Positions 1 to 6,213 of a stretch of 19,716 nt of DNA are shown here, in pieces. The number at the start of each line of letters is the position of its first letter. Position 1 is the stretch's first letter. The notes under the pieces are model-generated. The model did not search any database. It had not been told where the DNA came from and saw only the letters and a program-made list of their open reading frames with translations. The translations under genes were made by a program, and so were the position numbers. The DNA is taken from contig LNEX01000189.1 in NCBI GenBank assembly GCA_001464165.1, positions 1 through 19,716 on the forward strand, written 5' to 3'. Source of the stretch: a bacterium Ga0077546 (GTDB lineage: Bacteria > Cyanobacteriota > Vampirovibrionia > Obscuribacterales > Obscuribacteraceae).

Positions 1-51
1 AAATTCTTACTCTCAGTCCGTCGTTAGATTTCCAATACTAAATTCTTACTC
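1..51. repeat. 12-bp direct repeat at the left edge
   Basis: The sequence aaattcttactc occurs at 1-12 and again at 40-51, a 39-base period. The first copy is cut by the window edge, so the repeat may be longer or have more copies to the left. All three rightward frames close within about 50 bases, so this is probably intergenic. No function can be assigned. Confidence 0.4.
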
Positions 52-82
52 CTGAGCGCCGAGCTGATTAGAGCTTCAAAAA

Positions 83-116
83 GAAAATCAAACGCTAGTC
101 CAAACGTTTGATTTTC
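83..116 (-). terminator. Rho-independent terminator of the leftward TPR gene
   Basis: A perfect 12-bp inverted repeat (83-94 pairs with 105-116, loop 95-104) lies about 60 bases beyond the stop codon of the leftward gene. Read on the minus strand, the stem is followed at once by a T-rich run (ctttttgaag), as expected of an intrinsic terminator for leftward transcription. The stem itself ends in A/T pairs, so weak rightward termination is also possible. Confidence 0.7.
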
Positions 117-174
117 AGCTAAGAATTCTACCGCGTAGAGCAAAGATTAATGGCCAAACGCTGCACCTAAGAAA

Positions 175-1146
175 CTATCGCATTCCCTGCTGATTAATCA
201 ACTCTAGCAATTGCTCAAAAGTCGAAAGCTCAGGGCATTCAGGATCGAGCAATCTGATTTTCTTAAGATGTTCTTCTAGCATCGGAATTTTCCAATAAAT
301 CAAATCAATAGTGGCAAGCAGTAGCCAACCCTTAATCATGTTGGGATTATGCCTTACTACCTTGGAGGCGAGATCAAATGCCCTATCCACTTCACTAGCA
401 GTAAGGAGAATATGGCCAAGTTGAATATAAGGCCATTCGAAATCTGGATATTCTCTAATTAGTAGTTCTAGCTTTGCTTTGGCATCAACAATTTCTTGAG
501 TGATATAGAGTTTCAGAGAATCAACATACCGTCGCGTAGCATCATCACTAACTGCAGCTTTAGGTATACGTGTACGCAGACGTATCTTGGCGCGCTTACC
601 CTGCATCGTTTCACTACCTTGCGCAATTGTCTTTTGCAAAGCAGAGCGAGCCTGCTCAGAAAAACCGAGTTGCTCATAGCGCGCCCCCATCTTTAAATAC
701 TCTGATTGAGACAAACCTTCCGGTAAATAGTCGATTGGCAAACCAATACGAGGAAGTACCACACCCTCAACCACTTTATGCAAAGCACTATTGGCTAGAT
801 CATTTGCTAGAGACAAGACATTTCCCACATTGCGCTTAGCCTTAGCCAAGGTTTCATTACGGTCAAGTACTTTACCAGCCTCAGAACCCGCTAGTCGCAC
901 CGCTTCTTCAACAGTACCGCGAACAACATTGACTGCATCATTAACGGTAAAAGTAATCTCTAAGGCTGCCATGAGAGCACCAACTTTACGTCGGGTCTCT
1001 TCTGGCACAGCGTCGCCAGCAAGAGCCATGCTATACCTTGAGCTAGCTGCCATTTGCTTGGGCCACTTGAGCATTTGATAACGAATAGAAAGGCGCTGAT
1101 ACTCTATTGCTGTCAGACCGTCTGGTACTTCTTTTGGTGGCAGCAT
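175..1146 (-). CDS. TPR-type protein with a duplicated PxGL-EY-RY motif
   Basis: Predicted 323-aa soluble protein. The frame is open further up to 1284, but ATG at 1144-1146 is preferred: the upstream extension looks non-coding, and a purine-rich aaagag lies just before this ATG. The C-terminal third (about residues 205-300) has the helix-turn-helix look of tetratricopeptide repeats, with lines such as YIQLGHILL and GWLLLATIDL, suggesting a protein-protein interaction scaffold. Two segments of about 26 residues, near residues 7-32 and 141-166, resemble each other (P-D/E-G-L-S/T, EY, RY, L), so the protein seems to contain an internal duplication. The segment between them is alanine-rich and helical. 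There is no signal peptide or membrane helix with the chosen start. It is divergent from cpaB over 238 bases and ends at a hairpin terminator. No specific function is recognised. Confidence 0.7.
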   Translation of the reverse strand: MLPPKEVPDGLTAIEYQRLSIRYQMLKWPKQMAASSRYSMALAGDAVPEETRRKVGALMAALEITFTVNDAVNVVRGTVEEAVRLAGSEAGKVLDRNETLAKAKRNVGNVLSLANDLANSALHKVVEGVVLPRIGLPIDYLPEGLSQSEYLKMGARYEQLGFSEQARSALQKTIAQGSETMQGKRAKIRLRTRIPKAAVSDDATRRYVDSLKLYITQEIVDAKAKLELLIREYPDFEWPYIQLGHILLTASEVDRAFDLASKVVRHNPNMIKGWLLLATIDLIYWKIPMLEEHLKKIRLLDPECPELSTFEQLLELINQQGMR

Positions 1147-1170
1147 AATGCTCTTTATCCTCAAATTACA

Positions 1171-1187
1171 TGTTCTTATAGAGAACA
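1171..1187. promoter_or_regulatory. Small palindrome upstream of the TPR gene
   Basis: tgttct (1171-1176) and agaaca (1182-1187) form a perfect 6-bp inverted repeat around 5 bases. It lies 25-41 bases upstream of the chosen start of the leftward TPR gene, within the divergent intergenic region shared with cpaB. Position and symmetry would suit a repressor site, but no known operator is recognised and one 6-bp palindrome can occur by chance. Confidence 0.2.
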
Positions 1188-1371
1188 CTGACAAAACCAT
1201 TATAAAGCCTGTAACACAAGCGTAACATGAGCCAGCGTGTATCTCAGGGTTTTCCCTATTATCGCCCGAAGGCTCAGAGGGCAAGATGAAATCAGTACCG
1301 ATTCTGTATCAACATCGATAACAAATCAATCCTGATGCGAATCAATACTGAACCTATTTTACTTTCACCAC

Positions 1372-1378
1372 AGGAGGT
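1372..1378 (+). promoter_or_regulatory. Perfect Shine-Dalgarno for cpaB
   Basis: AGGAGGT, fully complementary to the 16S rRNA 3' end, stands 6 bases before the ATG at 1385. It is the strongest ribosome binding site in the window and fixes the cpaB start. Confidence 0.85.
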
Positions 1379-1384
1379 CTGCAA

Positions 1385-2341
1385 ATGACGACCAATCCTT
1401 TGCGCACGCTTTTTCTGATGCTTTCTCGCACTCCCCCGGCAATAATGCTCTTGATGATTATAGGTGTGGCGGTGCTAATCACCGTCACTGTTACGAGCAC
1501 TGAATCAGGCCGCGATAAAGCCTTCAACGAACAGCTACAAGACTTAGAACGGAAAAACAGTGCAAAAACCAAAGTTGTTTATGTAATTAAGGATGTTGCT
1601 GACGGTCAAGTGATAACTTCAGATGCTCTTGAAGAAAAGGAGATTGAACTGACCAGAACTCCGCAAGATGCAGTCACCAGTTCGACTATAGCGATTGGTC
1701 GCACAGTCAAGTATGGTGTGAGCATGGGCCAGATTCTATCGACCCATGATCTAGCACCACAAGGTATCAGCCTGAGCTTTGAATCACACGTTAAAGAAGG
1801 TATGCGGGCCGTTACTTTTGCTGTTGACGCCAACTCAGGCGTAGCTGGCTTTATCGCCCCTGATAGTCATGTTGACATTCTCGGTATGGCCGGCAGCGGC
1901 GCCGAAACCAGAGTGGCACCAATACTGTCAGATGTTCAAGTAGTTGCTGTCGGTCAAATCTTCGAAAGACAGGCAAAAAACCAGGCCAATCCGGCTGGCT
2001 CGGTAACTGTTGCAGTATCTCCAGAAGATACACAGAAACTGATAAAGGCTCTATCGGCCAGCAAACTGTATCTGTCTTTACGCAACGGCAAAGATCATAC
2101 CCCTGTTGCAACAGTTGATGTCACAGCTCTCTATCCTCGTCCAGCTAAGACTCTAGCTGCCACCAATAGCGGTGAACAGGCTATCTCCAATTTGGCACCA
2201 CCACCACTTCCTGAGTTCAGCGTTGGTCAAATAGCAAGCGCCGCTTTAAATTCAAACAATAGCCAACCCGTTCCACCACCACTACATGAAATTGAAATGT
2301 GGACCGGTTCTAAGAAAGATGTGGTAGCAGTGCCTAAATGA
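1385..2341 (+). CDS. cpaB: Flp/Tad pilus assembly protein CpaB (RcpC) family, SAF domain
   Basis: A 318-aa membrane-anchored protein. After a short cytoplasmic N-terminus there is one transmembrane helix (about residues 18-38), then a SAF domain (about 62-123, with DVADGQVITSDAL and the GRTVKYGVSMGQIL stretch), then the RcpC/CpaB domain (about 138-235: EGMRAVTFAVD, then GFIAPDSHVDIL and VTVAVSPEDTQKL). The C-terminal 80 residues are proline- and serine-rich and low in complexity. In Tad/Flp systems CpaB is a periplasmic partner of the CpaC secretin. This order of domains and the length are typical of the family. No other Tad core gene (secretin, TadA ATPase, TadB/C) is in the window, so it is either an orphan or separated from its locus. 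It is convergent with a possible TadE/TadG-like gene. The start is fixed by a perfect Shine-Dalgarno. Confidence 0.87.
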   Translation: MTTNPLRTLFLMLSRTPPAIMLLMIIGVAVLITVTVTSTESGRDKAFNEQLQDLERKNSAKTKVVYVIKDVADGQVITSDALEEKEIELTRTPQDAVTSSTIAIGRTVKYGVSMGQILSTHDLAPQGISLSFESHVKEGMRAVTFAVDANSGVAGFIAPDSHVDILGMAGSGAETRVAPILSDVQVVAVGQIFERQAKNQANPAGSVTVAVSPEDTQKLIKALSASKLYLSLRNGKDHTPVATVDVTALYPRPAKTLAATNSGEQAISNLAPPPLPEFSVGQIASAALNSNNSQPVPPPLHEIEMWTGSKKDVVAVPK

Positions 2342-2378
2342 TCAATAGCTAAATGATCAGTAGCTAAATGATCAGTAC
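2334..2378. repeat. 15-bp tandem repeat, three copies, over the cpaB stop
   Basis: Three contiguous copies of ctaaatgatcaRtaS: 2334-2348, 2349-2363 and 2364-2378, differing at one base each. The cpaB TGA stop lies inside the first copy. The unit contains both TAA and TGA, so every copy carries stops in two rightward frames. It fills most of the 52-base gap between the convergent cpaB and the leftward membrane-protein gene. Confidence 0.85.
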
Positions 2379-2393
2379 AGACAACTAACGTCT

Positions 2394-3092
2394 CTAGCCT
2401 GCAGAGCCAGGAGTAGAAACCGGTTTTGGCCCTTTCTTCTTCGGTGAGGAAGGGGCTTTACCGTCGTCCTTTCTTACAGCAGGCTTTGGCGACACCACTG
2501 GAGCATTGATCATTTTGATCTCAAATGTCTGACCAGTGGGATTGATTTTTACTTTTCCAGAATCACAGTTCTTCGGATTCTTCAATTGAAACTGACAAAC
2601 ACTCTTAAAGGTCATGTGCCTGCCATCTGGATCAAAGCGAGTCTTATCAGCCACAATGAGAGGTACAGGGATCCAGACCCTAGTGGCAGTAGCCACAGAT
2701 ACTTGCCGCAAATCTGGCTTGATCTCATCCCAAAAAGTTATCATTACTGGCCGTTGGACAAAGAAACCACCAGGGCCACATTTATCCATAAAGCCATTGG
2801 CGGCCTGCTGAACAGCCATACTATCTTTACCTTCTGTAGCCGCTTTTCCAGCCAAGGCGATGGCAATGTTGCACATCCGCTCGTTATACTCGTATGCCAG
2901 GTTTGCAATAAAGATATTGGCTGCAAACAAAGAAACAAAAGCCAGCAGTAAGACCCCAGCAGCTAGATCAATAATACTCAATTTCCCATGGGATGATTTT
3001 ACAGCAGCTACTGCCGAATCTTGAGACTTCAGCTCTTGCTCTGACTCTAGTTTCGCTTCTTCTCTTATTTCAGCTTCTGATTCTTCTGTCAC
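2394..3092 (-). CDS. Single-pass membrane protein, possibly TadE/TadG-like
   Basis: A 232-aa protein with a GTG start preceded by agagg at good spacing. The first 38 residues are charged and acidic. A single membrane helix follows (about 40-64, IIDLAAGVLLLAFVSLFAAN), then an exported domain with four cysteines (near 74, 105, 168 and 178) that could form disulfides. The last 35 residues are rich in proline, lysine and serine. The N-terminal helix followed by an alanine-rich stretch with asparagine and glycine (NIAIALAGKAATEGKD) recalls TadE/TadG minor pilins, and convergent cpaB supports that. The match is only by general pattern, and the family is not certain. It lies 35 bases downstream of hpt on the same strand and is probably co-transcribed with guaD-hpt. 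Confidence 0.65.
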   Translation of the reverse strand: MTEESEAEIREEAKLESEQELKSQDSAVAAVKSSHGKLSIIDLAAGVLLLAFVSLFAANIFIANLAYEYNERMCNIAIALAGKAATEGKDSMAVQQAANGFMDKCGPGGFFVQRPVMITFWDEIKPDLRQVSVATATRVWIPVPLIVADKTRFDPDGRHMTFKSVCQFQLKNPKNCDSGKVKINPTGQTFEIKMINAPVVSPKPAVRKDDGKAPSSPKKKGPKPVSTPGSAG

Positions 3093-3116
3093 TGGGCCTC
3101 TAATCTGAATTTAGAC

Positions 3117-3144
3117 CTTAGCAAGCTTTACTTAGCAAGCTTAA
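3117..3144. repeat. 14-bp tandem duplication at the hpt stop codon
   Basis: cttagcaagcttta (3117-3130) is followed directly by cttagcaagcttaa (3131-3144), 13 of 14 bases identical. The right copy encodes the last residues of Hpt (KLAK) and the left copy contains the stop and the first bases after it. It appears to be a recent slippage or duplication at the gene end. Confidence 0.8.
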
Positions 3145-3715
3145 GCTCTCCAAGGTAGGGAAGCTCTCTATATTTCTCCGCATAATCAAGACCATAGCCG
3201 ACAACGAAGAGATCTTCAATACTGAATCCGACATAGTCAGCTTCCATGGGCACCACTCGGCGCGATGGTTTATCAAGAAACACTGCTATCTTAAGAGTGT
3301 TTGGGTTGAACTGATCGCGCAAATACTCCATAAAGAACTTGGCTGTGCGGCCGGAATCAATAATATCTTCAACTACAATTATGTTGCGTCGAGAAATATT
3401 GGGCAACTCTAGATATGGCGTTTGCACAGCCCCAGAACTTTCAGTAGCACTGCCATAGCTGGCCAATCTCACAAATTCTATTTGAAGAGGGTCGGGAGTA
3501 ACAATTTGCCTAACAATATCAGCAAGGAAGCAAAAAGCCCCCTTCATCACCCCAATCACAACAGGGTTTTCTAGTTCAACATAGTCGGCACTGATTTGAG
3601 CACCCAACTCAGCTACTCGTTTTTGAATCTGCTCAGGAGAGTATATAGTCTTGATTGAGTCGACTTCTTTGTCACGCTCAATTTTGGTTGCTGCCATATC
3701 AGTCTTTCCGGACAT
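3128..3715 (-). CDS. hpt: Hypoxanthine-guanine phosphoribosyltransferase
   Basis: A 195-aa type I phosphoribosyltransferase that joins hypoxanthine or guanine to PRPP to give IMP or GMP in purine salvage. The sequence shows the early VVIGVMKGAFCFLADIVR stretch (52-69), the PRPP-binding loop VVEDIIDSGRT (114-124), and the C-terminal signature with DKP (148-150), ADYVGFSIEDLFVVGYGLDY (159-178) and the YRELPYLGEL end. All of these match bacterial Hpt in order and spacing. The N-terminus is about 15 residues longer than usual, but the first ATG has a GGGAG ribosome site 9 bases upstream, so it is kept. It lies 64 bases (98 to the next start) downstream of guaD on the same strand. The pair handles guanine in two ways: deamination to xanthine or direct salvage to GMP. 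Confidence 0.93.
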   Translation of the reverse strand: MSGKTDMAATKIERDKEVDSIKTIYSPEQIQKRVAELGAQISADYVELENPVVIGVMKGAFCFLADIVRQIVTPDPLQIEFVRLASYGSATESSGAVQTPYLELPNISRRNIIVVEDIIDSGRTAKFFMEYLRDQFNPNTLKIAVFLDKPSRRVVPMEADYVGFSIEDLFVVGYGLDYAEKYRELPYLGELKLAK

Positions 3716-3779
3716 TTTAAGAACTCCCTATAGAACATCGAAATCGTAACAGGTTCCTAACTAACTTGCTTCCCTAAAT

Positions 3780-5114
3780 CTATACATGAAAAATGCAGCG
3801 CCCTCGCACATAGGTAGCCTCAATCAGACGATCGTCGCCCAAAAATACAAGACTAGAAAGTATCTCATCCGTAGGCTGGCTCAAGATATTATCGACAATT
3901 CCGCTCTTGCGACTAGCATCAACCACAATAAAGTCGGCCTCTTTACCGACGGTCAACGAACCAATTAGATGGTCAAGATGCGCCGCTTTCGCCCCACCCA
4001 AGGTAGCGCGATAGAGCAACTCTGGCGGCTCGATCCAAAAATCTGGCTGCATATAGTTAGCATCTTTCATTACATTAAATAGCGACATCGAAGGCCCTGC
4101 AGCTACGTCAGAGCCCAAACCAAAGAGACAGCCAGCAGCGCAAATTTTGGCATAAAGAAAAACTCCACTTTTGAGGAAAAAGTTCGAGCTAGGACAATGG
4201 GCGAGTGAACTATGGCTATCGGCGACGGTTCTGATGTCTTGATCATCTAAGTGGATGGCATGCGCAAAGACTGTGCGCTTACCAATAATGCCAAAACTCT
4301 TATAAACATCAAGATAGCTGCGTGCTTTTGGGAACTGGGTGGAGACAAACTGAATCTCTTCTTTAGCCTCAGACAGATGGGTGTGAATGTAGGTGCCAGG
4401 ATACTTGGCAAACAAGCGGCCCACGCCCGCCAATAGCTCGGCAGTTGAGGTAACGCCAAACCGCGGGGTGAAAGCATAAAGTAGAAGACCGTCGCCCTGA
4501 CCATGCCATTTATTGGCCAGCTCTTCTGACTCTCGTAAAGAAGTCTCAGTGTCTTCAGTCAATGACTCTGGTGAATTGGCATCCATCATCACTTTGCCCA
4601 TAATTACCCGGCTGCCCTTCTGCAAGGCAACTTCGAAAGCTGCGTCAGTAGCCTCTTTATGGATAGTGGTAAAAACAACCGCTAAGGTCGTGCCGTTAGC
4701 TGCCAATTCATCAAAAAACCATGAGGCTATTTTTCGAGCATGGTTGGTGTCTGAAAATCGAGCTTCGGCAGGAAAAATGTACTTATTAAGCCAGGCTAGA
4801 AGATGCTCGCCAGAGCGACCAGTCTGCGAAACTTGAGGCAGGTGTAAATGCAAATCTACCAAGCCTGGCAAAATCAATCGTTGGCCCAAATCAACGATTT
4901 GAAACTTCCTATCATTTATATGATTCTCATCACTTATATTGCTTTCAGAAGTGTACTTATGTTCAATTTCAGCCCAAGGACCTACATCTATGATCTTCCC
5001 TTGACTGTTTACAACCAGCGCACCTTGAACGTAGTCAAGATAGGCAGTACTGGACAAGGGCGAAATTACATGGCCCAAATAGATTTTGGTTAAATCAGAT
5101 TCTGGCTGCGGCAT
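3780..5114 (-). CDS. guaD: Guanine deaminase (amidohydrolase family)
   Basis: A zinc amidohydrolase that hydrolyses guanine to xanthine and ammonia. Residues below count from a possible GTG start at 5132. They show PGLVDLHLHLPQ (89-100, metal ligands H95 and H97), the LLAWLNKYIFPAEARF stretch (111-126), TPRF (222-225), HTHLSEAKEEI (250-260), AHAIHLDDQD (290-299), AHCPSSN (311-317) and the metal aspartate in GSDVAAG (340-346). These match guanine deaminases from bacteria to human throughout, including the FPAE and TPRF lines that separate them from other amidohydrolases. Two starts are possible. The ATG at 5112-5114 (residue 7) is preferred, with aaagag upstream; the GTG at 5132 has poor spacing to any ribosome site. 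It is first in the string guaD-hpt-membrane protein and divergent from the GNAT gene. Confidence 0.92.
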   Translation of the reverse strand: MPQPESDLTKIYLGHVISPLSSTAYLDYVQGALVVNSQGKIIDVGPWAEIEHKYTSESNISDENHINDRKFQIVDLGQRLILPGLVDLHLHLPQVSQTGRSGEHLLAWLNKYIFPAEARFSDTNHARKIASWFFDELAANGTTLAVVFTTIHKEATDAAFEVALQKGSRVIMGKVMMDANSPESLTEDTETSLRESEELANKWHGQGDGLLLYAFTPRFGVTSTAELLAGVGRLFAKYPGTYIHTHLSEAKEEIQFVSTQFPKARSYLDVYKSFGIIGKRTVFAHAIHLDDQDIRTVADSHSSLAHCPSSNFFLKSGVFLYAKICAAGCLFGLGSDVAAGPSMSLFNVMKDANYMQPDFWIEPPELLYRATLGGAKAAHLDHLIGSLTVGKEADFIVVDASRKSGIVDNILSQPTDEILSSLVFLGDDRLIEATYVRGRCIFHV

Positions 5115-5190
5115 AAACTCTTTGGAAGACACCCTAAACTAAACAAATACTGTAATACTAGCTGCCAGTTAAGATACCGTGATTTAGCAA

Positions 5191-6198
5191 ATGACATTGT
5201 CAGAAATTCGCGATTCAGAGATTTTGCACGTGTTGCATGAAACCTATGAATTGTGGTCAACAGGCCTGACAAAGGCAGATTATTACCATTACAACTGTTT
5301 TCAGCGCAATCACGATTGGGGTCGCAGACACCTTAAATTTCTTGCTTTGAAGCAAGGCGGAGAAATTGCCGTCGGCTGCAAGGCCTATCAAATTGAGATT
5401 AGCTCACGGGGAAAGAATTATCAGTTTTTGGGAATTGGCGCTCTGTTCTCGCGGCGCAAATTCCGAGGACAGGGCCTCGGCAGTCGATTCATGGAAGAGT
5501 TCATTGACCGGGCCGAAAACATTGGGGCCGCAGGAATACTATTGTTTTCTGATATCGGCTCCGAGTTTTATGAGCAGTATGGTTTCCAAGAATTATCTAG
5601 CCTAGACTTTTCCATTGACTTGGCTCAAGCCCAGTGGCAACTACCGGACAGGGCAGCTTGTCCGTCTTTTACAATAGAAGATCTCGGTCACGAACATATT
5701 GAAGTTCTGCACCGCTACCACCAGCGGTGGCTTTCAAGAAGACCTTTTGCCGTTAGACGCTCGGCCAAATACTGGCACTACAAAATAGCCAAAGAGCTAT
5801 TTCTGCATCAAAATTCAACTCTAGCCTGGCCTCGTCTGCAGTTGCTCAAAGCAAACAATGGCTATTGCATATATGAAATTGGCGGCATGACCATGCGCAT
5901 ACTAGAACTTGTCGACGGGGGCATTGGTCCTGAAAACATCTGGAGAGCTATTTTAACTCAAGCCTACACTTTACAAATTCGCAGAATTAGAGGATGGGAA
6001 GGCAATCTCAGAGGTCTTGAGCCCGGATTTAACTTTAAGAGTTTTCTGGCCGGGGATAGTTTTCAGGCTGAATTTCGTGGTCAAATCTATTACTCTGAGA
6101 GAAACTGGGGAAGATCAATGATGCTCTCCCTTGACAATAAAGTTGATGATTGGCTCTATCAGTTTCCTTGTCCACTTATGGAGCTTGATCATCTCTAG
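5191..6198 (+). CDS. GNAT-family N-acetyltransferase
   Basis: A 335-aa protein. The N-terminal half has the GNAT fold: LGIGALFSRRKFRGQGLGSR carries the acetyl-CoA pyrophosphate loop RGQGLG (92-97). It continues into a helix (FMEEFIDRAENIGA) and then strand LLFSDIGSEFYEQYGF (117-132), the usual motif B with a tyrosine that could act as general acid. About 200 further residues have no domain I recognise but hold many aromatic residues. This is much longer than a single GNAT domain (about 150-170 aa), so the C-terminal half may select the substrate, which cannot be told from sequence. The ribosome site is weak. Its stop is only 15 bases before the TPP-enzyme gene, so the two are probably one transcript. 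Confidence 0.78.
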   Translation: MTLSEIRDSEILHVLHETYELWSTGLTKADYYHYNCFQRNHDWGRRHLKFLALKQGGEIAVGCKAYQIEISSRGKNYQFLGIGALFSRRKFRGQGLGSRFMEEFIDRAENIGAAGILLFSDIGSEFYEQYGFQELSSLDFSIDLAQAQWQLPDRAACPSFTIEDLGHEHIEVLHRYHQRWLSRRPFAVRRSAKYWHYKIAKELFLHQNSTLAWPRLQLLKANNGYCIYEIGGMTMRILELVDGGIGPENIWRAILTQAYTLQIRRIRGWEGNLRGLEPGFNFKSFLAGDSFQAEFRGQIYYSERNWGRSMMLSLDNKVDDWLYQFPCPLMELDHL

Positions 6199-6213
6199 AA
6201 ACTTGAGAACTCA

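Noticed and set aside
791..1078. 95-aa rightward frame inside the TPR gene, and similar frames opposite cpaB, guaD and the SNF2 gene
   Set aside because: These are shadows of the opposite strand coding sequence: odd composition, no ribosome sites and no recognisable domains.
1147..1284. N-terminal extension of the TPR protein
   Set aside because: It lies in the divergent promoter region, has no ribosome site and no sequence character in common with the rest of the protein.
5115..5190. Purine riboswitch upstream of guaD
   Set aside because: The divergent gap is too short and lacks the conserved purine-aptamer core and loop sequences.
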